A stretch of 64,000 bases of DNA from NCBI GenBank assembly GCA_030524635.1, contig JAUNGG010000015.1, forward strand, positions 1-64,000. Direction: 5' to 3'. The DNA is from Lachnospiraceae bacterium (GTDB taxonomy: Bacteria > Bacillota > Clostridia > Lachnospirales > Lachnospiraceae). Each line of letters begins with the position of its first letter. Position 1 is the first letter of the stretch. Below, piece by piece: positions 55,246 to 63,948 of this stretch. A program made the translations under genes and the position numbers. The notes beneath the pieces are model-generated. The model did no database searches and was not told the DNA's origin. It was given only the letters and a program-made list of their open reading frames with translations.

Positions 55246-56019
55246 CTACTGGATCGCATAGTCCACGCTGATGCTGGCCTCTACCTCGATCTCACCTGGC
55301 ATAACCGCCATATCAGCAGCAGCCTCCTCCTTTGCTGCCGAGCGCATCACCTGATTCTCATAGCGGGCGTTATCATTTGCAGTATACTCGGTGATATGGA
55401 CCGCCCGTCCCAGTGTACATCCGCTGGCGTCTGCCAGTGCCTGTGCCTTCTCCTGGGCCTGGGCCACTGCCAGCTTCAGTGCCTCCTGGTAGCTTTCATC
55501 ATAATGGCTGGAAAGGAAGGATACGGACCGGATCTCATTCATCCCGGATTCCACCGATTTTGTCATCACCACGCCGGCCTGGTCCAGTTCAATATCAGAC
55601 ACAATCACCTGAGTGGTTGCCTCATATCCTACGATGGCACCATTCCGCTCCCAGTCATACCGCGGATTCATATCAAAATTCGATGTCTGGATAGAGGTTT
55701 CTTCAATCCCAAGCCCTTTTAAGGTCTCCACAAGCTGATTCAGCTTCTCACCGTTCTCACTCTGACAGACAGCCGCATCCTTATTCTGGGTGGTCACTGC
55801 ATAAATGATCTCCGCCATGTCCGGCACTACCCGCACCGTCTCCCGGCTGGTAACCGTGATCACCTGGCTGTCTACATGTTCTACCTGGATTTTTTCAGAG
55901 GTCTGCTGGCTCCTGTCTGTATTTCCGCTGCCTACGGTCTGTACCGCATTGGCTGTTTTGCCGCAGGCTGTTAAAATTAATGCGCATACTGCGCCGAATG
56001 TACAAATTTTCTTCATCAT
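55246..56019 (-). CDS. SIMPL/DUF541 domain lipoprotein
   Basis: The protein has 257 residues when started at ATG 56019 behind GGGAGG; the longer frame adds 37 residues without domain content. It begins with a signal peptide and a lipobox (LILTACG). The SIMPL/DUF541 fold follows, with ITVTSRETVRVVPDMAEIIYAVTTQNKDA and IQTSNFDMNPRYDW. The family is secreted, forms ring-like oligomers in some bacteria, and has no agreed function. It is a single-gene unit facing the purine cluster. Confidence 0.85.
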   Translation of the reverse strand: MMKKICTFGAVCALILTACGKTANAVQTVGSGNTDRSQQTSEKIQVEHVDSQVITVTSRETVRVVPDMAEIIYAVTTQNKDAAVCQSENGEKLNQLVETLKGLGIEETSIQTSNFDMNPRYDWERNGAIVGYEATTQVIVSDIELDQAGVVMTKSVESGMNEIRSVSFLSSHYDESYQEALKLAVAQAQEKAQALADASGCTLGRAVHITEYTANDNARYENQVMRSAAKEEAAADMAVMPGEIEVEASISVDYAIQ

Positions 56020-56193
56020 AAAACAATCCTCCCGTCTCTCTTCTGTTTTTATCAATATACAGGAAACGGGAGGAAAAAGTATTTCTTTTCTCTTACGGTT
56101 TGTATTCAATTTTCGATCGATTTCTTTCATATTACGGAAGGATTTCTGTCAGCTTCTTACCGGTATCCGGCGCCGGATTCCGCTTCCTGCCGT

Positions 56194-57027
56194 CTACTTC
56201 CGGATAGATTGAATGGCAACGCATCCAGGGCCTCCCTGGGTAATGAACACCGTACTCAGCAGATGGATCCGCACATCGATCCCTGGAAATTCCTTCTCTG
56301 CCATCTCCGCAATCCGCTCCGCATCCTCCGGCGCATTTCCATGAACGATGTAAAGGATATGCTGGTCTCCCACCCCATCCTTCTTCATCTGCTTGAAAAT
56401 CGATTTTGCCGCCCCGTTCATCGTCCTTCCCACACCAAACTTATCCAGGCTGGTACAGGACTCGTTGGGTGTCAGGATCGGCTTCAGATTCAGCAGAGAG
56501 CCAACTGCCGCTACGGTAGGTGACAGCCTGCCGCCCCGTTTCAGATAATCAAAATCCTGGGGGATCAGGTAGGACTTTGTGTCCTTTTTCTTCTCCTCCA
56601 CCATGGCAATGATCTCCTCTGCGCTCTTCCCCTCCCTGGCCATGGAAACAGCACACTCCACCAGATAGCGGTGAGGTCCGCAAAGGGTCCTGCAGTTGAT
56701 CACAGTAATATCCTCCTGATTCTCCACCATGGTCCTGGCTGAACAGGCTGTCTGATAAGTGCCGGACAGTCCATCTGCCATGGAAAGATTAATAATAGAC
56801 GCACCTTTGCAGCTTTCATAAGCCTCGATCACATCCCCGATGGGCGGCTGCGAGGAGGTAGGGATTCCCCCCGCCTGGATGTCTGCTATAAACTCCTGGA
56901 CCGGAATCTCCAGATCCCTCACATGTTTTTCCCCAATACTGACACACAGCGGAATGGAGATCACCCCCAGCTTCTCTCCTTCCTCCCTGGTGTAAAGACT
57001 GGACGAATCCGTAATAATCTGAACCAT
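56194..57027 (-). CDS. DegV family fatty-acid-binding protein
   Basis: This 277-residue DegV/FakB-type protein is started at MVQIITDSSS (57027), after a purine-rich ribosome site. The N-terminal ITDSSSLYTREEGEKLGVISIPL and TSQPPIGDVIEAYE with TSSQP are the fatty-acid head-group loop, and GLSGTYQTACSA follows. The C-terminal lobe contains LIPQDFDYLKRGGRLSPTVAAVGSLLNLKPIL. Such proteins present fatty acids to a kinase for phosphorylation, although no kinase gene is nearby. Confidence 0.92.
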   Translation of the reverse strand: MVQIITDSSSLYTREEGEKLGVISIPLCVSIGEKHVRDLEIPVQEFIADIQAGGIPTSSQPPIGDVIEAYESCKGASIINLSMADGLSGTYQTACSARTMVENQEDITVINCRTLCGPHRYLVECAVSMAREGKSAEEIIAMVEEKKKDTKSYLIPQDFDYLKRGGRLSPTVAAVGSLLNLKPILTPNESCTSLDKFGVGRTMNGAAKSIFKQMKKDGVGDQHILYIVHGNAPEDAERIAEMAEKEFPGIDVRIHLLSTVFITQGGPGCVAIQSIRK

Positions 57028-57188
57028 ACTCTTCTCCCTTCCCTCAAAATAATCTGCGTTTCCTTCTTTTTGCAAACCAGACATGAAATTTTGAGGTTTT
57101 CATTAACTTATTATATAGTTTTAAAAACTACTTATATGAGTTAATTATACGAAGCCCATCTCATAATGTCAACATATTTCGACAGAAA

Positions 57189-57235
57189 AAGGCCTTGATT
57201 ACAAATGAAGCCAAACCATTTGCAATCAAGGCCTT
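57189..57235 (-). terminator. Terminator after the NUDIX gene
   Basis: A 19-base stem with one wobble (AAGGCCTTGATTACAAATG and CATTTGCAATCAAGGCCTT) and a 9-base loop is followed on the minus strand by TTTTTC. Confidence 0.88.
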
Positions 57236-57271
57236 CTGCTGTCAGCGGACAAGAGCACACTGACGGTAGTA

Positions 57272-58027
57272 TCAGTTCCGTTCCAGCTGTGACTTTAAAT
57301 ACAGCAGTGCATGTGTAATTATGCAGCCATGATCCACTGCCAACCCATCACTTTCCAGAAGCTGAAATTTCTCCTGAGGCAGAAGCGAGTGAATGGAACG
57401 GGTGATCTGCACTCTGGCGCCTGCCAAAATGCCCCGGGGCTGATTCTTAAGGCGCAGATTCCAGATCTCCTCCGTGTGGTCTGCCGCAGCCAGACCGGAT
57501 ATCGGGACTCCATCTGACGAATCGGCCTTTGCCGCTTCTGTCTTTGATTTCTCCAGCTCCAGCGATACCTGCATCCACAGTGCATCTGCCGCATCATCTC
57601 CCGCCTTCACCGGGATGTCGCCCTCCACCAGTGCCAGAAAGGAGGTGGTGATCACTCTCCATCTGGGATCACGGTCGTAATTGCCCCAGGTGCGAAGCTG
57701 CTGCAAAGGCAGCCCCCTGACTCCGGTCTCCTCCTCCAATTCTCTGGCAGCACCGGCTTCCAGATCCTCCCGCATCTCCACAAAGCCGCCTGGAGTCGCC
57801 CACATGCCAATGCTGGGGTGATTGCTCCGCTTTACCAGAAGCACCTCTAAAGGCTGCCCCCAGGAAACCAACTTCTCCCGGCATCTGACCACCACCATAT
57901 CTGTGGTATTGCTGGGGCTGTCGTATTTCTTCGGGTTATAGCCTGCCAGAAATTCTTCCAGGCTTTCTCCTGCCCGGTTTCGCTCTCCGGTACCGTAAAA
58001 ACCATCTAACTTGTCCAAAAATGCCAT
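57272..58027 (-). CDS. NUDIX hydrolase (NrtR/ADP-ribose-pyrophosphatase-like)
   Basis: This 251-residue protein has the NUDIX box GGFVEMREDLEAGAARELEEETG at about residues 82-104. Neighbouring segments are VVVRCREKLVSWGQPLEVLLVKR and QLRTWGNYDRDPRWRVITTSFLALV. The C-terminal extension of about 110 residues includes LPQEKFQLLESDGLAVDHGCIITHALLYLKSQLE, giving it the layout of larger NUDIX proteins that act on NADH or ADP-ribose, or regulate NAD synthesis. Which applies cannot be said. The start follows AAGGAG. Confidence 0.88.
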   Translation of the reverse strand: MAFLDKLDGFYGTGERNRAGESLEEFLAGYNPKKYDSPSNTTDMVVVRCREKLVSWGQPLEVLLVKRSNHPSIGMWATPGGFVEMREDLEAGAARELEEETGVRGLPLQQLRTWGNYDRDPRWRVITTSFLALVEGDIPVKAGDDAADALWMQVSLELEKSKTEAAKADSSDGVPISGLAAADHTEEIWNLRLKNQPRGILAGARVQITRSIHSLLPQEKFQLLESDGLAVDHGCIITHALLYLKSQLERN

Positions 58028-58062
58028 CCTGTTATCTCCTTGTCACTTGTACTGGCCTTCGC

Positions 58063-59091
58063 TTAAACTGGGCTGTAATATCCTACCATATCTCTGGTAA
58101 TCTCCCTTAATGAATTCGCTCCGCACATCGCCATAGTATCCTCCAGCTCTGCGCCCAGCTTTTCAATGTATGTCTTCACTCCCTCTTCTGCTCCGCCGAA
58201 CACAGCCGTCACAAACGGACGGCAGATGATGACACCGTCAGCTCCCAGCGCCAGCGCCTTGAACACATCGGTGCCGGACCGGATCCCTCCATCTACAAAG
58301 ATTTTCATGGAGCCGTCTACTGCATCTGCAATCTCCTCCAGCACCTCCGCAGTAGCCGGACATTGATCCAGGACTCTGCCACCGTGATTGGACACCACGA
58401 TCGCCGCAGCACCGGCCTCCTTTGCCTTCATTGCGCCTTTTACCGTCATAACTCCCTTTACAATAAATGGAAGTTTTGCTTCCTTCACGATCTCAGAAAG
58501 CTCCTCCACCGTCTTTCTTCCGGCAGGAGGCGTCAGATTTTTTAAAAAGGGAAGTCCTGCTGCATCCACGTCCATCGCCACAGCAAAGGCACCGCAGCCG
58601 CGGACCTGTTCCATCTTTTCCCGAATTACTTCAATATTCCATGGCTTTACCGTAGGCACGCCAAACCCATTTACTGCCTTGATGGCTTCTGTAGCGGCCG
58701 TCATCACCTCCGGCTTTACTCCGTCTCCGGTAAAGGCCGCGATCCCGGCCTTTGCACAGGCAGAAACCAGTACCTGGTTATAGGTAACATCCGTGTACGC
58801 TTCCCCATAATGCAGATTTACCGCTCCCACCGGGCCGGCAAAAAATGGATAACGGAACCGCTTTCCAAACAGCTCCAGGCTGGTATCCACCGCCTGATTC
58901 TCACACAAAGTATCCATATGAACCCGGATCTCCTGCCATTTCCGGTAATTGCGGATGGCAGTATCGCCCACTCCCTTAGCACCTGGCCCCGGCATCTGAT
59001 TCCGGCATGCCTTCCCGTCACAAACGGGACAGGCCTTGCAATATGTTCCAATACAGGTTCTTGCGTTTTCTAATATTTCCTGATATGTCAT
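58063..59091 (-). CDS. FMN-dependent alpha-hydroxy-acid oxidizing protein (lactate oxidase-like)
   Basis: This 342-residue protein is started at MTYQEILENARTCIG, with GGAGGAAGCT before the ATG. The barrel pattern is that of lactate/glycolate oxidases and isopentenyl-diphosphate isomerase 2: FVKGVMTVKGAMKAKEAGAAAIVVSNHGGRVLD has the active-site His-Gly-Gly-Arg, and IFVDGGIRSGTDVFKALALGADGV the phosphate site. An unusual N-terminal cysteine cluster (CIGTYCKACPVCDGKACRN) is present, typical of the anaerobic Firmicutes version. Its upstream region carries a motif also found before the ECF sigma gene. Confidence 0.88.
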   Translation of the reverse strand: MTYQEILENARTCIGTYCKACPVCDGKACRNQMPGPGAKGVGDTAIRNYRKWQEIRVHMDTLCENQAVDTSLELFGKRFRYPFFAGPVGAVNLHYGEAYTDVTYNQVLVSACAKAGIAAFTGDGVKPEVMTAATEAIKAVNGFGVPTVKPWNIEVIREKMEQVRGCGAFAVAMDVDAAGLPFLKNLTPPAGRKTVEELSEIVKEAKLPFIVKGVMTVKGAMKAKEAGAAAIVVSNHGGRVLDQCPATAEVLEEIADAVDGSMKIFVDGGIRSGTDVFKALALGADGVIICRPFVTAVFGGAEEGVKTYIEKLGAELEDTMAMCGANSLREITRDMVGYYSPV

Positions 59092-59202
59092 AGCTTCCTC
59101 CAATATTCTTCTTTTTCGCAACAGTACAGACCTGCTGAACTGTTGCTTTTTTCATAAGTATATTTTACCATGCACCATGTCTTTCGTCCATTTCTTTTAA
59201 TG

Positions 59203-59247
59203 TGACCGTTCAGACAACGGGGAAATCTGCGAAAATGTAGTTGTCAA
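59203..59247 (-). promoter_or_regulatory. Motif shared with the ECF sigma promoter, copy A
   Basis: This 45-base motif matches a copy at 63705-63749 in 34 of 45 positions without gaps. The invariant core GGGGAAATC-Y-GCGAAAA is flanked by GAC and GTCAA. It lies 112 bases before the hydroxy-acid oxidase gene on the minus strand. In both copies the outer bases form a partial inverted repeat (GACAAC with GTTGTC here). The rest of 59092-59409 has no gene that I can support. Confidence 0.55.
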
Positions 59248-59409
59248 AACGCCGCCTGTATAGTCCGTTTAACGACTATAGTCAGCATCGCGACCATCCC
59301 ATAAAATGATACTGTAACCAATGAACGATCCTGAATTGCAGCAGCGCACCAACTGGCACACGGAATCAGTTTTTCCCAACATCGATTTTACCAAAGAAAA
59401 GAGACTACC

Positions 59410-59628
59410 ATGATCCGATACGACCCTTTTTGGAAAACGCTGAAATCATCTGGCGAGTCCACCTATACCCTGATCAATAAACATCGTATTTCCAGTTCTA
59501 CCATCGACCGCCTTCGAAAAAATCAGCCGATTACCACAACTACCATCAATGATCTGTGCCGCGTCCTGAATTGTAATGTGGAAAACATCGCAACCTACAT
59601 CTATTCAGAAGAAGATCAATTGCTGTAG
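59410..59628 (+). CDS. Small XRE/Cro-type helix-turn-helix protein
   Basis: This 72-residue protein is a single Cro/cI-type DNA-binding domain of the YozG-like group (WKTLKSSGESTYTLINKHRISSSTIDRLRKNQPITTTTINDLCRVLNCNVENI). It has a weak ribosome site (AAAAGAGA). It stands alone, followed by a terminator, and is divergent from the hydroxy-acid oxidase gene. It also lies next to a phage defence pair and may control either. Confidence 0.82.
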   Translation: MIRYDPFWKTLKSSGESTYTLINKHRISSSTIDRLRKNQPITTTTINDLCRVLNCNVENIATYIYSEEDQLL

Positions 59629-59712
59629 CACCCGAATTTTATGATTGAACCATCTTAGGTCAGTTGACAAGGAACTATACGCAGGCCATGAAACAGGCGG
59701 CTGACAGCAAAC

Positions 59713-59746
59713 GACGGTATGCTTCCCAAAAGGGCAGTATACCGTC
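59713..59746 (+). terminator. Terminator after the small helix-turn-helix gene
   Basis: GACGGTAT and ATACCGTC arms enclose an inner TCCC-AAAA-GGG stem. It is followed by TGTTTTGTTG. Confidence 0.7.
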
Positions 59747-59815
59747 TGTTTTGTTGTGCAATTTTATTCAACTTTTCCCTTTGGCACAACTGTCACTAAA
59801 CATATTCTTGTATTT

Positions 59816-60517
59816 TTAAATATCAAGCTCTTCCTTAATGATTGACTCAATAATTAAGCCCACATTGCTGCTAACCCTTCCTTTTATCTGATGAATGTCC
59901 TGATTAATCAGTTTCTCCTGTTGAATTGCCAGCATAACATTTTCTGCAAGGTTTCCAATATCAGAATTCTTCTTCGAATTCATTCCTGTAGCTTCCAGCA
60001 AAACCTTATATGCATGGCTGTATTTATTCTTTTCATCAAGCTTTAAAAAATCCGCTTCCTGCCCCTTGATATACTTTTCATAACTATCATCAATGTGAAG
60101 TAATAGAAATAATTCAAAGCCTGGATTTGATACCGCAGCTATATCTGTTTCTTCAATTGAACGAACCAGATCTTCATAGCCCTGAACCTTTTCCTCAAAA
60201 ATATCGCCATCAAAAACAATAATCATTTTATCACGATCTGGATCAAATTCATTTTCAGCAATTGCTTTTTGCTTCGCAGCAAACTCTGCCAGATTCTTGG
60301 CAAACGACAGATTCTTATCTTCACCAGTCTTCTCCCAGAGACGAATATCAATCAAAGGATGAATACCTAATTCTTTTCTGATATCTATCAGCTTTTCGAA
60401 ATAAAATGTCTCTGTATTTGCCCCCTCACAAATAAAGATGTATTTTCTGAAAGGTTCTATCTGCTCTTCCTGATCTGAAGGACGAGAATTCCAATTCGTA
60501 TAAGTGTGTACCGGCAT
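59816..60517 (-). CDS. RloB-family (AbiLii-like) defence effector
   Basis: The protein has 233 residues when started at ATG 60517, seven bases after GGAGG; an ATG two codons earlier overlaps the ATPase stop as ATGA. The RloB pattern is FICEGANTETFYFEKLIDIRKELG at about residues 28-51 and MIIVFDGDIFEEK near 98-110. A glutamate followed by a D-x-D motif makes it look like a TOPRIM-type nuclease. RloB paired with an ABC-type ATPase matches the AbiL abortive infection arrangement. It probably cleaves nucleic acid once the ATPase senses phage. Confidence 0.82.
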   Translation of the reverse strand: MPVHTYTNWNSRPSDQEEQIEPFRKYIFICEGANTETFYFEKLIDIRKELGIHPLIDIRLWEKTGEDKNLSFAKNLAEFAAKQKAIAENEFDPDRDKMIIVFDGDIFEEKVQGYEDLVRSIEETDIAAVSNPGFELFLLLHIDDSYEKYIKGQEADFLKLDEKNKYSHAYKVLLEATGMNSKKNSDIGNLAENVMLAIQQEKLINQDIHQIKGRVSSNVGLIIESIIKEELDI

Positions 60518-60519
60518 AA

Positions 60520-61875
60520 TCATTCCTCCTTCCGGAAAGTAAACTGCCTGAATACAGGAATCGCACCATATCTTCCTTCAAGATAGGCCTTGCTCAACTT
60601 CTTATCATATCTTTCCTTAAATCTATCTAAAGAATAAATCTTGCTAGCGTTATCTGCGTCTCTTTCAATAAACCAGATTTCATCCCTGCGGAACAATTCC
60701 TGATCCATGATTGTATCTTCGTGAGTTGTGAATATCAGCTGCATTCGTGCGCCTTCATGAGCTTTCATAAACAGTTTCAAAAAATGCTCTGTAAGCTTCG
60801 GGTGTAAACTTCTTTCCAACTCATCAACAATAAATACCGTATCCTGTCTCTTTGTCATAAGCATATCAATAAGATCAAACAAACGCTTTGTTCCGTCAGA
60901 TTCTTCAGAGAAATTGAAATCAAAAATTGACTTTCCATGCTTCAGTACAAGCGTTGTAATTTCCGGCTCTGAATTCTCTTTAATCCGTATATTGAAGAAT
61001 CCATCATCAATTCTCCATGTCATTTGAATCTGCGGAAGGTTAGTCATCTGCATCTGCTTTTTCAAATGCACAAAAATACCCGATAACACCTCGGCAGGGA
61101 TCATTTTTCCCATTTCTTCTAATGTAATAACTTTTGTCTTAATCTCGCTGACGCCCGTATCAAATGTCTGAATGAGCCTGCTGATGCTTTCCAGCGATTC
61201 CGCACTGTAATATGCATCTGTATTAGATATTCCTATGCTTGGATTGATAACAATAATGTTATTCATAATCCAATTAAATGTCTGTACGAAGAATAGAAGC
61301 TTGGAATTAGCTGTATACTTCTTTCCTCTATTCATCTCTGTCAGGAACAACTGCGTATCATGACCTGCGAAATCCTCAGAATATACGGCAAATCTGTTCT
61401 TTTCTGCAGTTGTAGGATTTACTCCCTCTCCCAGTACAGGTGCATGATTCCCATCTCTAATAAATAAGTTATGAGCAGATCCATCCTGCATCAGTTCGTA
61501 AAGCCACTCTTCTGTGATTTTACGCTGGTTTAAAATTGCAGAAAAACCGTATGCATAAAACTTATCATCTACTGTAAACTGCAATTCAAAAACACTTTCT
61601 CTATCTTTATTTTCCTTCTTGTTTCTGCAAAAATCATTCACAGAATTAACCGGAAATCCTTCCATAAGAACAGTTTTAATAAATGCAATAGTTGTAACAA
61701 GATTAGACTTGCCAGATGCATTTGCACCATAAACCACAGCATTCTTCAAAAGATTTGTCTGTTTAATTTTCAAACGATGGCTCTTATTAGCCTGTATCTT
61801 ACTTGAAGAGAGCATCGATAATTCTTCCTTCTTATCAAATGACTTGAAATTTTCAACTGATATCTTAATCAACAT
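60520..61875 (-). CDS. AAA/ABC-type ATPase of an AbiL-like defence system
   Basis: This 451-residue SMC/RecF-like ATPase has a Walker A of GANASGKS at residues 50-57 and a Walker B near DTVFIVDELERSLHPKL. The C-terminal switch region is QLIFTTHEDTIMDQELF. These belong to the AAA_15/AAA_21 group that pairs with RloB or OLD-type nucleases. The start follows GGAGG. The gene is cotranscribed with rloB (ATGA overlap). The pair lies between a small helix-turn-helix gene and the ECF sigma gene, a typical accessory position. Slightly lower GC than its neighbours suggests acquisition. Confidence 0.85.
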   Translation of the reverse strand: MLIKISVENFKSFDKKEELSMLSSSKIQANKSHRLKIKQTNLLKNAVVYGANASGKSNLVTTIAFIKTVLMEGFPVNSVNDFCRNKKENKDRESVFELQFTVDDKFYAYGFSAILNQRKITEEWLYELMQDGSAHNLFIRDGNHAPVLGEGVNPTTAEKNRFAVYSEDFAGHDTQLFLTEMNRGKKYTANSKLLFFVQTFNWIMNNIIVINPSIGISNTDAYYSAESLESISRLIQTFDTGVSEIKTKVITLEEMGKMIPAEVLSGIFVHLKKQMQMTNLPQIQMTWRIDDGFFNIRIKENSEPEITTLVLKHGKSIFDFNFSEESDGTKRLFDLIDMLMTKRQDTVFIVDELERSLHPKLTEHFLKLFMKAHEGARMQLIFTTHEDTIMDQELFRRDEIWFIERDADNASKIYSLDRFKERYDKKLSKAYLEGRYGAIPVFRQFTFRKEE

Positions 61876-62122
61876 TGTCTGCTGCCTCCTTCTCTCCTAC
61901 TCTGGACTTTTATTATATCTCTATTATATGTAAATTTCAACATAAAATTCCTATTAAGAGATTTTTTCTCTAAATAAAGAATTTTTCAATATTCATTCGT
62001 TTCTTTTCTATTTTTCTGATATCGCAATGGTTCTGTTTAGGATTGTTTCATGAAGCTATACTCTGTACATCATGCACTGTGAAAATGATTTGCAGGCTAA
62101 TCACTTTCCTCCTATGAATAAA

Positions 62123-62164
62123 GCCAGTAAATCTACAATTTTGTATAATTGCAAATTTACTGGC
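62123..62164 (-). terminator. Terminator in the gap between the anti-sigma-like gene and the defence pair
   Basis: Ten-base perfect arms GCCAGTAAAT and ATTTACTGGC, with an inner ACAATT/AATTG pairing and T runs on both sides. It follows the gene at 62233 on the minus strand. The remaining 61876-62232 is AT-rich, holds the defence-pair promoter by position, and has no other gene that I can support. Confidence 0.7.
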
Positions 62165-62232
62165 CTTTTTAACACTTTTTTATTATTCGAATTTTATTCG
62201 TAAAACAACCCTAGGGTTCCGTTCCTTCCCCG

Positions 62233-63012
62233 CTACTCCATGTCTATAATCTCCTTCGCGTACCCGGCCAACTCCTCCAGCCCGATCTCATCAAAGCTGA
62301 AGAGCAGATAATGCAATCCATCTTCATTCCAGGCAATACTCTTAAACGCTTTCCGCTGTTCTGTTTCTGAGCCATAGCTGATCATCAGCCTGCCCTCCTC
62401 CTCCAGCTTTTTATCTTCCTCACTTGGCTCCTGGGACGGCGGCAGAAACAGATACTGATCTACTTTTCCCTGGAGCAGGATATCCTGATAGGTTTCTTCC
62501 AAAGTATATTCTTCTTCTGCCCTTGGAAGATTCTCCAACGGCCTGGAAACGCTTAAGGTTACATCCTGATCCCCCTGGTAATGTACAAAAACCTCCGGAT
62601 AGCTGTCCACACGGTTTCCCTCATCATCAATCGCATCTACATCGGTCACATGTCCGTCAGAAAACTGAAGTCCATCTCCAAGGGCTTCCGCCATCTTCGG
62701 CTTCTGTCCCAGCTTCTTCTCCGCCTGGCCTAAAAGCTGGCCAGCTTCCGTCACTACATCATTCAGACTCACTCCACTTTTCAGATAGCTGATCTTCCCG
62801 GCGGCCGCCGCTGTCACTGTTCCTACCAAGATCATGGCCGCAGCCAGCACGATTCCCATTTTCTTCTTTGATAACTTCATAATTTTGCTCCTCTCTCCAA
62901 TCTCTTGATGTACTGCATCCAAAATCCGATTCTCCTCTGTCTCCGAAAAGGGAACCGATGAAACCTCTGCTAAAATCCCATCCTTTATCTGCTTTTCCCA
63001 GTCATGCTTCAC
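62233..63012 (-). CDS. Putative anti-sigma factor, single-span membrane protein
   Basis: This 259-residue protein has a short cytoplasmic helical start (DWEKQIKDGILAEVSSVPFSETEENRILDAVHQEI), one membrane helix at about residues 52-71 (GIVLAAAMILVGTVTAAAAG), and an external acidic C-terminal domain of about 185 residues. The layout and its place 27 bases after the ECF sigma gene indicate an anti-sigma factor or co-transcribed sensor. It begins with GTG after GAGGAGG. I do not recognise the external domain. Confidence 0.7.
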   Translation of the reverse strand: MKHDWEKQIKDGILAEVSSVPFSETEENRILDAVHQEIGERSKIMKLSKKKMGIVLAAAMILVGTVTAAAAGKISYLKSGVSLNDVVTEAGQLLGQAEKKLGQKPKMAEALGDGLQFSDGHVTDVDAIDDEGNRVDSYPEVFVHYQGDQDVTLSVSRPLENLPRAEEEYTLEETYQDILLQGKVDQYLFLPPSQEPSEEDKKLEEEGRLMISYGSETEQRKAFKSIAWNEDGLHYLLFSFDEIGLEELAGYAKEIIDME

Positions 63013-63038
63013 TTGTGATACCTCCTCATTTCTCCCAG

Positions 63039-63674
63039 TCAGGCCTGCAGCTTTGGCCTCGTCTCCTCTGCCGCAGATATTCTTCCATTCCTCTGTTCCA
63101 AACGTTCCCGCAGAAGCTTCCTGGCCTTATTCAGCCGTGATTTCACAGTTCCCTCAAAGGTTCCTGTGATCTGTGCGATCTCCCGAATTCCCAGCTCATT
63201 GAAATAATAGAGAAGAATTACCGTCCGATACTTCATACTTAGCTGGCTGACTGCCTGTCTCAGTTCAGCAGATGTCTCCTCTTCCAGAATCTGATCCAGA
63301 GGGTTTTTCGCTAAGTCGGAGGAATCCTTCCGGATCAGCTCTGCCATTGGAAAACCACTGTCTTCCCCTTGCTCCAGTATCCCCTCATAGGAGATCTCTC
63401 CTGCCTTCTTGATCTTTCGCCCGGTTTTCCAGGCAGTCCGCACCAGAATCTGGTACATCCAGGATTCAAACCGCTCCGGGTCTTTTAATTTTCTGCGGTA
63501 CAGAAAGCATTTCACAAAGGTTTCCTGCAGCACATCCTCACTGTCACTCCGGTTTCCTGTAATAAAATACGCCATACGGTACAGCTTTCCGGAATAGGAA
63601 TGGTATAATTCGTCAAATGCCCTTTCGTCGCCTTCTATCATCTGTTTCACGAAAGCTGTTTTCTCTTCCCTCAT
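63039..63674 (-). CDS. ECF-type RNA polymerase sigma factor
   Basis: This 211-residue sigma factor is started at ATG 63674 after AGAGGA. Region 2 is DERAFDELYHSYSGKLYRMAYFITGNRSDSEDVLQETFVKCFL, and region 4 is YRTVILLYYFNELGIREIAQITGTFEGTVKSRLNKARKLLRERL. It is followed by its probable anti-sigma gene. A 45-base motif 31 bases upstream recurs before the hydroxy-acid oxidase gene. This would fit autoregulation and a small regulon. Confidence 0.92.
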   Translation of the reverse strand: MREEKTAFVKQMIEGDERAFDELYHSYSGKLYRMAYFITGNRSDSEDVLQETFVKCFLYRRKLKDPERFESWMYQILVRTAWKTGRKIKKAGEISYEGILEQGEDSGFPMAELIRKDSSDLAKNPLDQILEEETSAELRQAVSQLSMKYRTVILLYYFNELGIREIAQITGTFEGTVKSRLNKARKLLRERLEQRNGRISAAEETRPKLQA

Positions 63675-63704
63675 AACCAATTTCCTCTCCGTCTTTATTA
63701 ATGA

Positions 63705-63749
63705 TAACAGTTTAGACGGCGGGGAAATCCGCGAAAAACCAGACGTCAA
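63705..63749 (-). promoter_or_regulatory. Motif shared with the hydroxy-acid oxidase promoter, copy B
   Basis: This 45-base sequence aligns without gaps to 59203-59247 (34 identities). The core GGGGAAATC-C-GCGAAAA is nearly invariant. On the minus strand it begins TTGACG and ends with CCGTCTAAAC. It lies immediately before the ECF sigma gene, where an autoregulated sigma promoter is expected. Confidence 0.55.
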
Positions 63750-63948
63750 GCTTGCTTGTAAAGCTGATTTTTTATGTCTGAACTGTTACATTTGATGCAT
63801 CTGTATAGTAAGAGTCTTTTCAAACACATTTGGTTCATTTTTTCGCTGTTTTTTAATGAATTGATAAAACCAATTACAAGATGAATCTTCTCATGCCGGA
63901 ACGTTCTTACTCTGCCTGCATATGATAAAACAAAAAAGGATTCTTCCT

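Noticed and set aside
59203-63749. The two 45-base motif copies as attachment sites of an integrated element
   Set aside because: No integrase lies between them and only 34 of 45 bases match, whereas both copies sit upstream of co-oriented genes; a promoter role is favoured, though not proven.
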